In this document: positions 9,500 through 19,688 of the stretch, piece after piece
How the letters are laid out: each line of letters opens with the position of its first letter
Position numbering within the stretch: position 1 is the stretch's first letter
Assembly (NCBI RefSeq): GCF_024543085.1
Contig: NZ_JANHNZ010000002.1
Coordinates: 329,422-393,421, forward strand
Origin: Granulicatella seriolae
GTDB lineage: Bacteria > Bacillota > Bacilli > Lactobacillales > Aerococcaceae
Length of the DNA: 64,000 nucleotides
Reading direction: 5' to 3'
Program-made: the position numbers and the translations under genes
Notes under the pieces: model-generated
Databases searched by the model: none
What the model was told of the DNA's origin: nothing
The model's input: the letters and a program-made list of their open reading frames with translations, nothing else

Positions 9500-9569
9500 A
9501 AAAACATACTAAAATGAATAGGCAGGAACCCCGACGGAGGTTCCTGCCTATTCATTTTAGTATGTTTTT
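9500..9569. terminator. 31-bp-arm bidirectional terminator after manO
   Basis: The arms 9500-9530 and 9539-9569 are perfectly complementary (31 bp) around an 8-base loop, with AAAAA/TTTTT at the edges. On the minus strand it lies just after the manO stop at 9574 and ends the mpt operon. On the plus strand it would end the candidate small RNA. Confidence 0.92.
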
Positions 9570-9573
9570 CTTT

Positions 9574-9894
9574 CTATTTCTTCTTACGATAGGTCCGAAG
9601 CGTCTCTAAAAATAGAGGGTAGACTGTTTTCGCATTTGCCACGACATAGGTGAACACTTGTCCTTCTGCTACTATCTTAAAGCCTCTTAACCAAAACCAC
9701 AAGAGTTTATGGGGATAGACTTTTTGAATAGATTGATAGGGAATTTGCATGAAGAAGGAGCTTTGGCTAGAACGAAATTCTAACCCTTTGTCTCCAAACT
9801 CAATGGTTCCTACGGTGGCGTTGAGGGCACTGCTTAAATTATTAGCCTTCCCAGAATAGATGATCTGGCTATTTAACGGTTGATAAGCGGCCAT
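9574..9894 (-). CDS. manO: DUF956 family protein ManO
   Basis: A 106-residue protein of the DUF956/ManO family, which closes mannose-PTS operons in many Lactobacillales. The function is unproven; a regulatory role on the PTS has been proposed from its constant location. It opens with MAAYQPLNSQIIYSGKA, has a PH-like beta-rich pattern (FFMQIPYQSIQKVYP), and ends in a basic RTYRKKK. It is the last gene of the mpt operon, four bases after the EIID gene, and a strong terminator follows. Confidence 0.88.
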   Translation of the reverse strand: MAAYQPLNSQIIYSGKANNLSSALNATVGTIEFGDKGLEFRSSQSSFFMQIPYQSIQKVYPHKLLWFWLRGFKIVAEGQVFTYVVANAKTVYPLFLETLRTYRKKK

Positions 9895-9898
9895 GGGC

Positions 9899-10735
9899 TT
9901 AAGCAGGGAAGCCTAGTAAACCAATAACGTATCCAATGATACCAACTGCGAATAAGATAAAGATTAAACGTAGTGGGCTTACTTTCTTCTTCAATAGGTG
10001 CATACATGCAAATGTTAATAGTAATGGCACTAATCCAGGAATTAACATATTGAAGATATCTTGCAAACGAGTAACTACTTCTGTTCCATCTTGTTGTGTG
10101 ATACGAGAAACAACAGTTGGGAAATAAACGGTGGTCCAACGTGGTACAAGTACCCCGATAATGAACAACCCTAGAATAGAAGCTCCTTCTGTTAGTTTTT
10201 GTAGGAAGTTATTTCCAAAGTCAGAAACAACCTCTACCCCTTTTTGGTAACCTAATGTCACACCAAAATATCTGAACAATAAACGAACGATATTGAACCC
10301 AAAGAAGAAGATTAGTGGTCCAATGATACTTCCTGTTAAGGCAAATGACGCTCCTAAAGCTCCTAAAACTGGACGAAGAGTTGCCCAGAAGATTGGGTCA
10401 CCAACACCAGCCAAGGGTCCCATCATACCAACTTTAACCCCGTTGATAGCAGCATCATCAATTGGCGCACCATTTGCACGTTGTTCTTCCATCGCGATGG
10501 TTACACCAAGGATTGGTGCAGTCATAAATGGTTGTGTGTTATAGAATTCCAAATGACGTTGTAAGGCAGCAATACGTTCTGGGCTACCTTCTGGATATAA
10601 TTTCTCAATAATTGGAAGCATTTGGAAGGCATAACCTAAGTTTTGCATACGCTCAAAGTTCCATGAACCTTGTAAAAAGTTGGAACGAACAATTGCTTTA
10701 TTTATATCTTGTTTGGTTAATTTTACTTCAGTCAT
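9899..10735 (-). CDS. Mannose/glucose-family PTS, EIID component
   Basis: Membrane subunit of the mannose-type permease, working with EIIC to move the sugar. The 278-residue protein has the EIID landmarks: an amphipathic N-terminus with LQGSWNFERMQNLGYAFQMLP, RHLEFYNTQPFMTAPILG, GVKVGMMGPLAGVGDPIFW, then C-terminal membrane segments. AGGAGGAGA precedes the ATG. It lies 13 bases after the EIIC gene. The complex also serves as receptor for class IIa bacteriocins in related species. Confidence 0.95.
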   Translation of the reverse strand: MTEVKLTKQDINKAIVRSNFLQGSWNFERMQNLGYAFQMLPIIEKLYPEGSPERIAALQRHLEFYNTQPFMTAPILGVTIAMEEQRANGAPIDDAAINGVKVGMMGPLAGVGDPIFWATLRPVLGALGASFALTGSIIGPLIFFFGFNIVRLLFRYFGVTLGYQKGVEVVSDFGNNFLQKLTEGASILGLFIIGVLVPRWTTVYFPTVVSRITQQDGTEVVTRLQDIFNMLIPGLVPLLLTFACMHLLKKKVSPLRLIFILFAVGIIGYVIGLLGFPA

Positions 10736-10748
10736 CGATTGTCTCCTC

Positions 10749-11561
10749 CTATAAGTCTTCTAAGTCTGCATCAAACTCATCATAGCTGCCACCATTTGCA
10801 TTCGCTGTAGCTGGGCTAAGATTGTATTTAGGTGATAATTGTAAATAAACAATAGCAATGACTAATCCGATAATTCCTAGTGCAATCAAGTTCAAGTCTG
10901 AGATTGCTGCAAACGCAAATCCTAGGAAGAAGAATGGCATTAATTGTTTGGTTGCAACCATATTGATAACCATTGCATACCCGACAACTACGATAAATCC
11001 ACCGGCAACAGATAAGCCCATTGTCAACCATTCTGGTAATGATGTTAAAGCAGTTTGAATAGCTGAAGGAGGCATTAAGAATAATAGAGATACTGGAATA
11101 GCAATACGTAAACCTTGAATACCTAAACTGAATAAATGCATACGACCTACACCCTTGATATCGCCAACTTCAGCATATCTATCAGCTTTATGAACGATAC
11201 CAACAACGATTGTACGGGCAAAAATTGTTAAAACTTGTCCTGCTGCCGCTAGAGGAATTGCAATTGTAATTGCTGTTTCACGTTCAACACCTGAAGCAAT
11301 CACTAAAACGGTAGATGCTACTGATGCTAAAGCCGCATCCGGTGCTAAAGCTGCCCCGATATTCATCCAACCTAGAGCTAACAATTCTAAAGCTCCACCT
11401 AATAGAATTCCTGTAGTAATATTTCCAAGTAGTAATCCTGTTATAGTACAAGCAACTAAAGGACGGTGTGTTTGAAATTCATCTAACACACTACCGCAGC
11501 CTGCTACGAAAGCATAAGCTACAACTAAAATAATCTGAATAAAATTGACTGACATTGACAT
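10749..11561 (-). CDS. Mannose/glucose-family PTS, EIIC component
   Basis: Sugar-translocating membrane subunit. The 270-residue protein is almost entirely hydrophobic. It carries LDEFQTHRPLVACTITGLLLG and GALELLALGWMNIGAALAPD, the signature of mannose-family EIIC, and a charged tail (YDEFDADLEDL). AGGAGG is seven bases before the ATG at 11561. Order A-B-C-D-ManO is the usual mpt layout, with A and B here as separate proteins rather than fused. Confidence 0.95.
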   Translation of the reverse strand: MSMSVNFIQIILVVAYAFVAGCGSVLDEFQTHRPLVACTITGLLLGNITTGILLGGALELLALGWMNIGAALAPDAALASVASTVLVIASGVERETAITIAIPLAAAGQVLTIFARTIVVGIVHKADRYAEVGDIKGVGRMHLFSLGIQGLRIAIPVSLLFLMPPSAIQTALTSLPEWLTMGLSVAGGFIVVVGYAMVINMVATKQLMPFFFLGFAFAAISDLNLIALGIIGLVIAIVYLQLSPKYNLSPATANANGGSYDEFDADLEDL

Positions 11562-11584
11562 GCTTTTTCCTCCTGATACTTAGT

Positions 11585-12085
11585 TTATTTTAAGAAGCCT
11601 TTGTTCTTAAGAATTGAAATCATATCTTCTTTCTTATCCGCAATAACCTTACGTGCTTCTAATTCAATTCCTTTTGATGCTAAATAGTCAAAAGCATCTG
11701 CATCTGCTTGGTCAACGGCAATAGCTGTTGTAACCATTTGTTTGCCTTCTGAATAGCTCATACCACCAATGTTGATAGACTTAAGGTCTACACCACCATC
11801 AACTACACGTTTTACATCGTGTGGGTTGGTAAACAGTAACATTGCCTTAAAAACATCATACTTTGGATTGGTCCAGATTTCTGTTAATTTGTCAACAGTG
11901 ATCACGTTAACACCAACACCAAGAGGGGCTGCTTGTTTTAATAATTTTTTACGAAGTTCATCTTTTGCTACAGCATCACTCACGACTAGAATACGGTTGA
12001 TTCCAGTTGCTTTAGTCCAGCTAGTGGCTACTTGTCCGTGAATTAAACGGTCATCAATTCTTGCTAAGCGTACATCCATTGTCAT
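11585..12085 (-). CDS. Mannose/glucose-family PTS, EIIB component
   Basis: Cytoplasmic phosphocarrier that takes phosphate from EIIA and gives it to the incoming sugar. The 166-residue protein contains RIDDRLIHGQVATSW, with the phosphorylatable His at residue 16. It overlaps the upstream EIIA gene by four bases (ATGA-type), indicating coupled translation and equimolar synthesis. Confidence 0.95.
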   Translation of the reverse strand: MTMDVRLARIDDRLIHGQVATSWTKATGINRILVVSDAVAKDELRKKLLKQAAPLGVGVNVITVDKLTEIWTNPKYDVFKAMLLFTNPHDVKRVVDGGVDLKSINIGGMSYSEGKQMVTTAIAVDQADADAFDYLASKGIELEARKVIADKKEDMISILKNKGFLK

Positions 12086-12495
12086 AGTAAATCATCATCC
12101 TCTTCTTCTTGTAATTCAAATGCAACAATTCCGTATTTTCCTGCTTCCACCACTTGTGTCGTCACAGCTTCCAACGAGTTATTTCTCATACCATACAATT
12201 CGATTAGCATACCTAGGTTGACACCGGCTACCAATCCAACTGTTTCATCTTCCACTGCAAGCTGTGTAGCAGCGTTGTATGGTGACCCACCAAATAAATC
12301 CACTAAGATAAGTGTTTCATTTCCGGGTGCTCTTTCAGCCAAGATTTCTTTGTACCTCGCTAAAAGGTCTGCTGGTCCTTGACCAGGAACAAAAGTAACT
12401 GCATGAACATCCTCTTGTTGACCAAAGATCATGTAAGATGAGTTCACGACTTCCTGGGACATTAGTCCATGTGTTGCGACAATAATTTGTAACAT
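12082..12495 (-). CDS. Mannose/glucose-family PTS, EIIA component
   Basis: Accepts phosphate from HPr on His 9 (IVATHGLMS) and passes it to EIIB. The 137-residue protein has the EIIA-Man pattern, including LILVDLFGGSPYNAA and NLGMLIELYGMR. First gene of the operon; a perfect sigma-54 promoter lies 29 bases before its start. Confidence 0.94.
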   Translation of the reverse strand: MLQIIVATHGLMSQEVVNSSYMIFGQQEDVHAVTFVPGQGPADLLARYKEILAERAPGNETLILVDLFGGSPYNAATQLAVEDETVGLVAGVNLGMLIELYGMRNNSLEAVTTQVVEAGKYGIVAFELQEEEDDDLL

Positions 12496-12523
12496 TTTTT
12501 CATTCCCCCTTCACTATTCCTAT

Positions 12524-12539
12524 AGCAAAGTCCGTGCCA
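12524..12539 (-). promoter_or_regulatory. Sigma-54 (-24/-12) promoter of the mpt PTS operon
   Basis: Minus-strand TGGCAC-GGACT-TTGCT matches the TGGCAC-N5-TTGCW consensus exactly. The start of transcription would be near 12512, just before the EIIA gene. rpoN and a sigma-54 activator lie directly upstream, making the assignment very strong. Confidence 0.95.
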
Positions 12540-12593
12540 ACTTTTTTAGGTCGGCAATAAAGATTGATCTTATGCAATTCTTAAACAATAGAA

Positions 12594-12648
12594 AAACACA
12601 CTATCGATACACTAATTGGAATAAATTTAGTGTATCGATAGTGTGTTT
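12594..12648. promoter_or_regulatory. 22-bp-arm palindrome: likely MptR upstream activating site and/or mptR terminator
   Basis: The arms 12594-12615 and 12627-12648 are perfectly complementary (AAACACACTATCGATACAC.. and partner) around an 11-base loop. It sits about 82-136 bases upstream of the predicted sigma-54 start, the normal distance for an enhancer site of a LevR-type activator. On the minus strand it is followed by TTTTTC and lies 39 bases after the mptR stop, so it could also end that transcript. Similar TAGTGTAT half-sites occur at the rpoN promoter. Confidence 0.7.
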
Positions 12649-12686
12649 CTGTATTAGCTGACTTTCTGTATCGTTTTTTTAGAAGT

Positions 12687-15521
12687 TTAGCCCATATAGT
12701 TTCTAACCAAATACATTTGTTCTACACTTGGGATACAGATGTTTAGCTTTTCTTCCAGAATTTGGTTTTCTTTCAAAATGGCTTGATGATACTCTTGGTA
12801 GTATCGGTTATCTTGTTCTTGCCGCTCAATTGGTAGTGGTAGAGATTCTCCTTGAATACTCCGCTCAATCATCTTTGCTAGATGTAATATCATGGCTAGT
12901 TTAAAGCCACCTGTATGATGGACATGAACCCGATTGTCAACATTATTGACATAGTTCATAAGAAGATCGACCAACTTATGTGGGTTCAAGAAGATACAGT
13001 GTTCGCTTAAGTAGCCCAAACAAAGCTCTCTAGTCAAGTTAATCTCTTCTGCCCCATCAAAGTTAATGCCTTCATTCATCATGTCTATGATAACCCGCTT
13101 GGCTTCTTGACTAAAGATCATTTCCATGGAAATGTAAGGTAATGAAGTATCCACGCAAGTAATTCCCGTTGTAAAGGCAATCTTATAGGTTTCTTTCAAA
13201 CTGGCTAACTGCTCTTTTGCTTCTAAAACAGAGAGGGTGATTAGCTTGACCTCTAACGAGAAATCAGTCCCCATAAGTTGCTCAATCCGCTCACTCAAAG
13301 CCTGCGCAGAGCCTTGCCCAGTTGAACAAACTGCAACAATCGCTATTGGACGCTCATCTTCAGTCGAAGTTTCTAAGACACCTTGATCAATAATAGTGCT
13401 AGATTGAATAGCATAACCACTAAATCGTCTTAATTCCCGAGAAATAACAGGTAGAGGTTGGTTAGATATTTGGGTTTTCCTAGCTGCTTCCAACAAGAGC
13501 GGTGTTGATACCATATCATGGGTTTCAACCGCCATGCACAATTCATTTTGCAACTGCTCGCCAAACATTCGTAAGGAACCCATGTCGCAAAAATAGAGAA
13601 CGCCATTTCCTTTATCTACTTTTTTCAAGGCATGCTTGACCTGTTCATAAGCCACTTTTGGTGAAATGGTTAAGGGCATGTTGACAGCTTCAATATTGGT
13701 ACTTTGCAATAATTCTTTGACCACATCCACCATACCAGTGGCGACGTCATTTCCATGGCAAGCTACCACTATGCCAACACTTTCGCTTGGTAGGTCTTTA
13801 CCGCTCAAGGAGATGAGCAGCATGGTGAGATAATCAACTTCTACTTCAGGCACGCGAATGCCTAGTTGTTCCTCAATGAGGTCCTTGATTAAAATAGCGC
13901 ATTCCGTTTCCTTTACATAGGTAGAGACCACTTCACGAACATGTTGGTTATTCTTGTTGGCTACTGTTTTGGATTCGGAGCGACTGATAAAAGAACTGAT
14001 ATGCAGACTCATAGCGTATAAAAATTTACTAGAAAAAACTTGGTTAAGGTAGTCTTCTGCCATTTTTTGGATAGACATACTGAGTTGAATAATGGACTCA
14101 TCTACAATATCTGCCAAGTTGCTTTGTTTGTAAGAATATAGTGTATCCTTGTAAAAAGCCTTAAGGTGCAAGTCAATATCGGTTGATAGGAAGTCATTGA
14201 TTTGTTGCTCACTCATGCCATCGTTTTTCATCATGGCTAGTTTGTCGCCTATTATCTCATATAAGTTATAAGGAAGCTCATAGGTATCACCGTTAAGGTC
14301 CATGGTGAAGTCGTCATAAGACAGTACTAAAGTTTTGTCCAACAATATTTTGAGTGAGTTGGTTTTCTCACGGTCTTGTGCAATCTCGTAATACCCATCC
14401 TCCAACAAACTTCTAAAGTCATTAAAGGTAATGTGAATAGTATTGGGATCACTAATACTCATCAAGAAGCCTTTAGCGCAAATGGTTTGGATATGGGACT
14501 TGAGCTGACCAATATTGCCATAGGTGACCGAACCGATCAGTGCTTTAATAACATCTTCTTCTACGATGAGATTCTTTTGCACTCGTTTAGCTTCTAAAGT
14601 GAAGAGGAACTTAATCAGTAACACTTGCTCACTAACTTCTCGCTCACTAAATGGCGGCAACTGAATAACAATCGGAATCCGTCTTAGGAAAGTGGATAAG
14701 AGACTAGACTTTGGGTCTTCAGTTGTTGCACAAATAATCCGTACACTTGCCGTTTCCACTACACTGGTCTCACCCATTTTGCGGTAGCTACCAGTATCCA
14801 TAAAATAAAAGAGCATTTCTTGAGCTTCTGGTGGAAGGCGATGAACTTCATCAAGAAAGAGTATGGTGTCGTTCGCAATAGCTAAGAGCCCATCTTTTTC
14901 CTGCTCCGCCCCTGTGTAAGCTCCCTTGACATGCCCAAAAAGATAAGATAAGAGCAATTGCGGGTTGTGGGCATAGTCCGCACAGTTGAGAACCACCATT
15001 TCACAGTTTTCTGCCAAGACACCTTGGCTTTGTGCATACTGGAAAATGGCATTGGCGAAAAATGTTTTCCCCGAACCGGTCGGACCGATAATCAAGGTGT
15101 TTAAGCCTCGCGGCGGGTAGAGGACGGATGCCTTGGCCTGCTCAATCTGAGTTTTCAAACTACCATGCCGACCAATCATACGGTCAAAGATAGCCCCTGT
15201 GTTGACTTCCTTCGCCAGACTAGGTGAATTTGGCTTTGCTAACTTTTCAAGACTAGCATCCTTGTAGGACACGGTTCTTTTTTTAGCATCAGGGCGCATA
15301 ACCACCTTGGCATCGCTGTAGCGAACTGGACGTGTTTGTGTTTTTTCGAGTTTGCCTTCTTGGCAGAGTTGGTTTAAATCCTTAGAAACATTGCTTCGTA
15401 AAAGCTGCAATTCGTCCGCAATCTCTTGCGTGGTTACGCCTAGCTGCCCAGTAAGTTCGTCAACTTGTGTGGAATGTGATTTTTGACAGACATAGCTATA
15501 AATACGTTCAATTCGTTTCAT
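12687..15521 (-). CDS. Sigma-54-dependent PTS operon activator, LevR/MptR type
   Basis: Activates sigma-54 transcription of the adjacent mannose PTS in response to PTS phosphorylation. The 944-residue protein has an N-terminal helix-turn-helix (1-70), an AAA+ domain with Walker A GPTGSGKT near 145 and the sigma-54 contact loop GAYTGA near 200, a first PRD (about 455-560), an EIIA-Man-like domain with VVACHGNDVATG near 585, an EIIB-like domain with VCSTGQGSA near 727, and a C-terminal PRD with HHTGGFKLA. This is the full LevR architecture. It lies between rpoN and the PTS operon, all on one strand. Confidence 0.93.
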   Translation of the reverse strand: MKRIERIYSYVCQKSHSTQVDELTGQLGVTTQEIADELQLLRSNVSKDLNQLCQEGKLEKTQTRPVRYSDAKVVMRPDAKKRTVSYKDASLEKLAKPNSPSLAKEVNTGAIFDRMIGRHGSLKTQIEQAKASVLYPPRGLNTLIIGPTGSGKTFFANAIFQYAQSQGVLAENCEMVVLNCADYAHNPQLLLSYLFGHVKGAYTGAEQEKDGLLAIANDTILFLDEVHRLPPEAQEMLFYFMDTGSYRKMGETSVVETASVRIICATTEDPKSSLLSTFLRRIPIVIQLPPFSEREVSEQVLLIKFLFTLEAKRVQKNLIVEEDVIKALIGSVTYGNIGQLKSHIQTICAKGFLMSISDPNTIHITFNDFRSLLEDGYYEIAQDREKTNSLKILLDKTLVLSYDDFTMDLNGDTYELPYNLYEIIGDKLAMMKNDGMSEQQINDFLSTDIDLHLKAFYKDTLYSYKQSNLADIVDESIIQLSMSIQKMAEDYLNQVFSSKFLYAMSLHISSFISRSESKTVANKNNQHVREVVSTYVKETECAILIKDLIEEQLGIRVPEVEVDYLTMLLISLSGKDLPSESVGIVVACHGNDVATGMVDVVKELLQSTNIEAVNMPLTISPKVAYEQVKHALKKVDKGNGVLYFCDMGSLRMFGEQLQNELCMAVETHDMVSTPLLLEAARKTQISNQPLPVISRELRRFSGYAIQSSTIIDQGVLETSTEDERPIAIVAVCSTGQGSAQALSERIEQLMGTDFSLEVKLITLSVLEAKEQLASLKETYKIAFTTGITCVDTSLPYISMEMIFSQEAKRVIIDMMNEGINFDGAEEINLTRELCLGYLSEHCIFLNPHKLVDLLMNYVNNVDNRVHVHHTGGFKLAMILHLAKMIERSIQGESLPLPIERQEQDNRYYQEYHQAILKENQILEEKLNICIPSVEQMYLVRNYMG

Positions 15522-15547
15522 TTTCTTCTCCTTTTTTCCTTTCCCGC

Positions 15548-16927
15548 CTATCTTTGTTTGCGTCCTTGTGAGGAGGCAATGCCTAGTTCCTCACGGTATT
15601 TGGCAACAACTCTGCGTGATAGTTGATACCCTTCTTTTTCAAGTTGAATTTGTAATTTTTGATCGGATAAGGGTTTTTGCTTGTCTTCTTGGTCTATAAG
15701 TTGCTTAATCAGCTGATGTACCTCAGATAATTGTTTGTTTTCTTGTCCCTCTTGATGGGCTGTTTTACTAAAGAGCGAAGCCAGCCTCAGCATGCCAAAA
15801 GAGGTATAGATATACTTATCCTTGATGGCTCGGCTGACGGTGGAGCTATGAATTTTACAGATTTCTGCCACATCTTGTAGACGCATGTCCTGTAAGTGGG
15901 CACCATTTGACAGGAAGTAGTTTTTTTGGATGGTTACTATGGCTTCCATGACCTTTAATAGGGTTTCTTCTCGTTTGTTCAGGCTGGCTATAAGGGCTTG
16001 GTATTCTGACTTATGGTTTTTGAGGTAGTCTTGTACTTCTTGGTCATGGGCGGATTCTTTGAACATGCGGTTATAGTAGGATTGATTAAAGGAAATCTGT
16101 CCCTTTTGCCCACCATGGTAAATGGTTTTGAAGTCTCCGTCTTCTTTGTAAATGGTTAGATCTGGGATAATATAGGCTTTGGATTCCTCGAATTGGTTGC
16201 GGTAGAGGCTCATTGGACTAGTGGACAGTCGTTTGTAATAGGTTAGTAAGTGGTTTATGTCTGCCACATCTACCTGTAAGCTGTCAGCAATGAATGAGAA
16301 TTCTCGTTTGGTTAGGGCTTCAAAGTAGGACTCGACGACAAGGTAGGCTAGGTCTGGCGCTTGACTATCTTGTTCAATTTGTAAGAGCCAGTATTCTTGT
16401 AATCCTTGACAGGCAATTCCTGCTGGGTCTAAATTTTTTAACAGTTCCAGTGCATCACTTAAAAGGACTTGGCTAACCTTTAGTTGATTGGACAAATCAG
16501 CAGGTGACAGCTTAATGTAGCCATCATCGTCAAGGTAATCCAGCAAATCAATCATCAAACGGCGAATGTCCCCATCTCGGTAGCAGAGAATTTGATGAAG
16601 GAGGTGATCTCTAATGGTGATGATTGGTCTATCTGCCAAGGTATCGAATAGGGATAGTTCTCCTAGGTTACTATTTTCTTCTCGGCTCAGGTCATAGATG
16701 TTTTCCAACGATTCCATTGGTGAATCAGCTAGTTCAATGAAGGGATTCCCCTCCATTTGTTCTACTAAATAATCTTGTAGAGCGTCTTGTGCCAACTCCA
16801 ACATATGTAAGGATCGCATTTGTTGCTGATTCATCATCTTTTGAGTTTGGGATTGGTCGTGTTTTGCTTGGTGACTTTGTTGCTTTTGTATGCTTTGTCC
16901 TAAACTTGTACCAAATGTCTGCTTCAT
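15548..16927 (-). CDS. rpoN: RNA polymerase sigma-54 factor
   Basis: Sigma-54 recognises -24/-12 promoters and needs an AAA+ activator. The 459-residue protein has the Gln- and Leu-rich region I (residues 32-66, MNQQQMRSLHMLELAQ), a core-binding middle, a helix-turn-helix (HSSTVSRAIKDKYIYT) and the C-terminal RpoN box SRRVVAKYREELGI. AAAGGAGA precedes the start. In Lactobacillales sigma-54 mainly drives PTS operons, which fits the neighbouring mptR and mpt genes, only 26 bases away from mptR. Confidence 0.96.
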   Translation of the reverse strand: MKQTFGTSLGQSIQKQQSHQAKHDQSQTQKMMNQQQMRSLHMLELAQDALQDYLVEQMEGNPFIELADSPMESLENIYDLSREENSNLGELSLFDTLADRPIITIRDHLLHQILCYRDGDIRRLMIDLLDYLDDDGYIKLSPADLSNQLKVSQVLLSDALELLKNLDPAGIACQGLQEYWLLQIEQDSQAPDLAYLVVESYFEALTKREFSFIADSLQVDVADINHLLTYYKRLSTSPMSLYRNQFEESKAYIIPDLTIYKEDGDFKTIYHGGQKGQISFNQSYYNRMFKESAHDQEVQDYLKNHKSEYQALIASLNKREETLLKVMEAIVTIQKNYFLSNGAHLQDMRLQDVAEICKIHSSTVSRAIKDKYIYTSFGMLRLASLFSKTAHQEGQENKQLSEVHQLIKQLIDQEDKQKPLSDQKLQIQLEKEGYQLSRRVVAKYREELGIASSQGRKQR

Positions 16928-16950
16928 AGCCTTTCTCCTTTCAATCTAGT

Positions 16951-16996
16951 CTAGTGTATTTTAACACACAATAGTGTATTGTGCATCTAGTGTGTT
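16951..16996 (-). promoter_or_regulatory. rpoN promoter region with repeated TAGTGTAT-type sites
   Basis: On the minus strand TAAAAT (16958-16963) is a plausible -10. Upstream lies a perfect palindrome, CACAATA-GTG-TATTGTG (plus-strand 16967-16983). CTAGTGTATT, ATAGTGTATT and CTAGTGTGTT start at 16951, 16971 and 16987. The half-site resembles that in the palindrome at 12594-12648. The -35 is weak. Confidence 0.5.
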
Positions 16997-17010
16997 GCTT
17001 TTAAGTAATC

Positions 17011-17276
17011 GAGTCTCCAGACCAGCTATCGGAAATGAGAACGGTGGCACCGCCGTGAGCCTTGGTCTCACTGGCTTAGCTGTCTACGTGGCTGTAATCG
17101 GCTGAAGCCGAAACATCCACTGTGCGTCAGCTATGCTATACACCGTTCTGTACGGATAGATTTCTGGGGAACTATTTTATTTTGTTGCCATTTGGACTTT
17201 TTGCCCAGCCCCAAACATCCACTGTACGCCAGTTATGCTTTACACCGTTATTTCCGACAGCTGGTCTGGAAACTCT
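17011..17276 (+). repeat. R3: chimeric palindromic element
   Basis: The outer arms (GAGTCTCCAGACCAGCT at 17011 and its near-complement ending at 17276) belong together. The interior runs through a complete core to CACCGTTCTGTACGG and TTTCTGGGGAACT, the right end of a different copy. It then continues with the 17194-17210 motif and repeats the last part of the core (ACATCCACTGTACG to CACCGTT). This looks like recombination between two copies or a nested insertion. Confidence 0.75.
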
Positions 17277-17392
17277 GGTGAGTTAAGAAACTACTTGAAT
17301 TCGTTCTTTGGACTGGTTACAATGTTGGCGAGAATATATTTATACAATCCTAGCAGGGAACAGCTTGTATAAATTGTATTTTTATTCAAAAA

Positions 17393-17444
17393 AAGTACTT
17401 AAAGCAACATCCCTATGAATGTTAACCCTAAGTACCTTTTTTAT
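17393..17444 (+). terminator. Possible hairpin terminator
   Basis: GTACTTA and TAAGTAC enclose a second stem AACAT/ATGTT, followed by CCTTTTTTATTTTT. No gene reads into it on the plus strand, so its use is unclear. Confidence 0.4.
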
Positions 17445-17512
17445 TTTTAGTTTCTAATTTTGATTTCTACTAAAAACTACCATATTGGTTGTTGATAGCT
17501 CCAATCTGATAA

Positions 17513-17582
17513 AAACTAGAGTCTCCAGATAATCTGCCACCGTTCTCATTTCTGACAGATTATCTGGGGACTCTTTTCTAGT
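17513..17582 (-). repeat. R4: shortened R element, likely groESL terminator
   Basis: AGAGTCTCCAGATAATCTG pairs with CAGATTATCTGGGGACTCT (one mismatch) around a short remnant of the core (CCACCGTTCTCATTTC, the reverse complement of the core start). It lies 26 bases after the groEL stop and is followed on the minus strand by CTAGTTTTTATC. Confidence 0.8.
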
Positions 17583-17607
17583 TAGTAATTGACCTTATTA
17601 CTTACCT

Positions 17608-19523
<1,916 letters not shown>

Positions 19524-19553
19524 AATCGATTCCTCCAATATATAGTTTACGAA

Positions 19554-19580
19554 TTAGCACTCATACTCTTCAAGTGCTAA
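19554..19580 (-). promoter_or_regulatory. CIRCE element (HrcA operator) of groESL
   Basis: TTAGCACTC-N9-AAGTGCTAA, one base from the consensus TTAGCACTC-N9-GAGTGCTAA. It sits 31 bases before the groES start, between the promoter (TATCTT-type -10 on the minus strand) and the gene. HrcA is not encoded in this window. Confidence 0.93.
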
Positions 19581-19688
19581 GCACAAGATAATAATAATCA
19601 AAATTGGTTAGAAATGCAAGAAAAAATACTTGCCCACCTAGAGCTAAACCGTTATGATAAGTTACAGATACAAGAGAGAGGACTAAAC

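Larger units (their letters stand above)
9420..9569 (+). ncRNA. Candidate small RNA of about 150 nt
   Basis: Inferred from a plus-strand extended -10 at 9405-9413 and a strong hairpin with a T tract ending at 9569, with no reading frame between. It would contain TTGCACTCTCA (9433) and the 36-nt unit at 9463. No known RNA family is recognised. Confidence 0.35.
9262..9573. other. Intergenic region with a possible orphan small RNA
   Basis: No protein gene. It holds an extended -10 on the plus strand (9405-9413), two copies of TTGCACTCTC 34 bases apart (9433-9442 and 9467-9476), a 36-nt CRISPR-repeat-like unit (9463-9498), and a very long terminator palindrome (9500-9569). Confidence 0.7.
16928..17607. 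other. Intergenic region groEL/rpoN with chimeric and shortened R elements
   Basis: No gene supported. It contains the rpoN promoter, a chimeric R element (17011-17276), a 9-bp inverted repeat TTTATACAA/TTGTATAAA (17339-17373), a hairpin GTACTTA/TAAGTAC followed by T-rich sequence (17393-17444), and a shortened R element next to the groEL stop. Confidence 0.75.
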
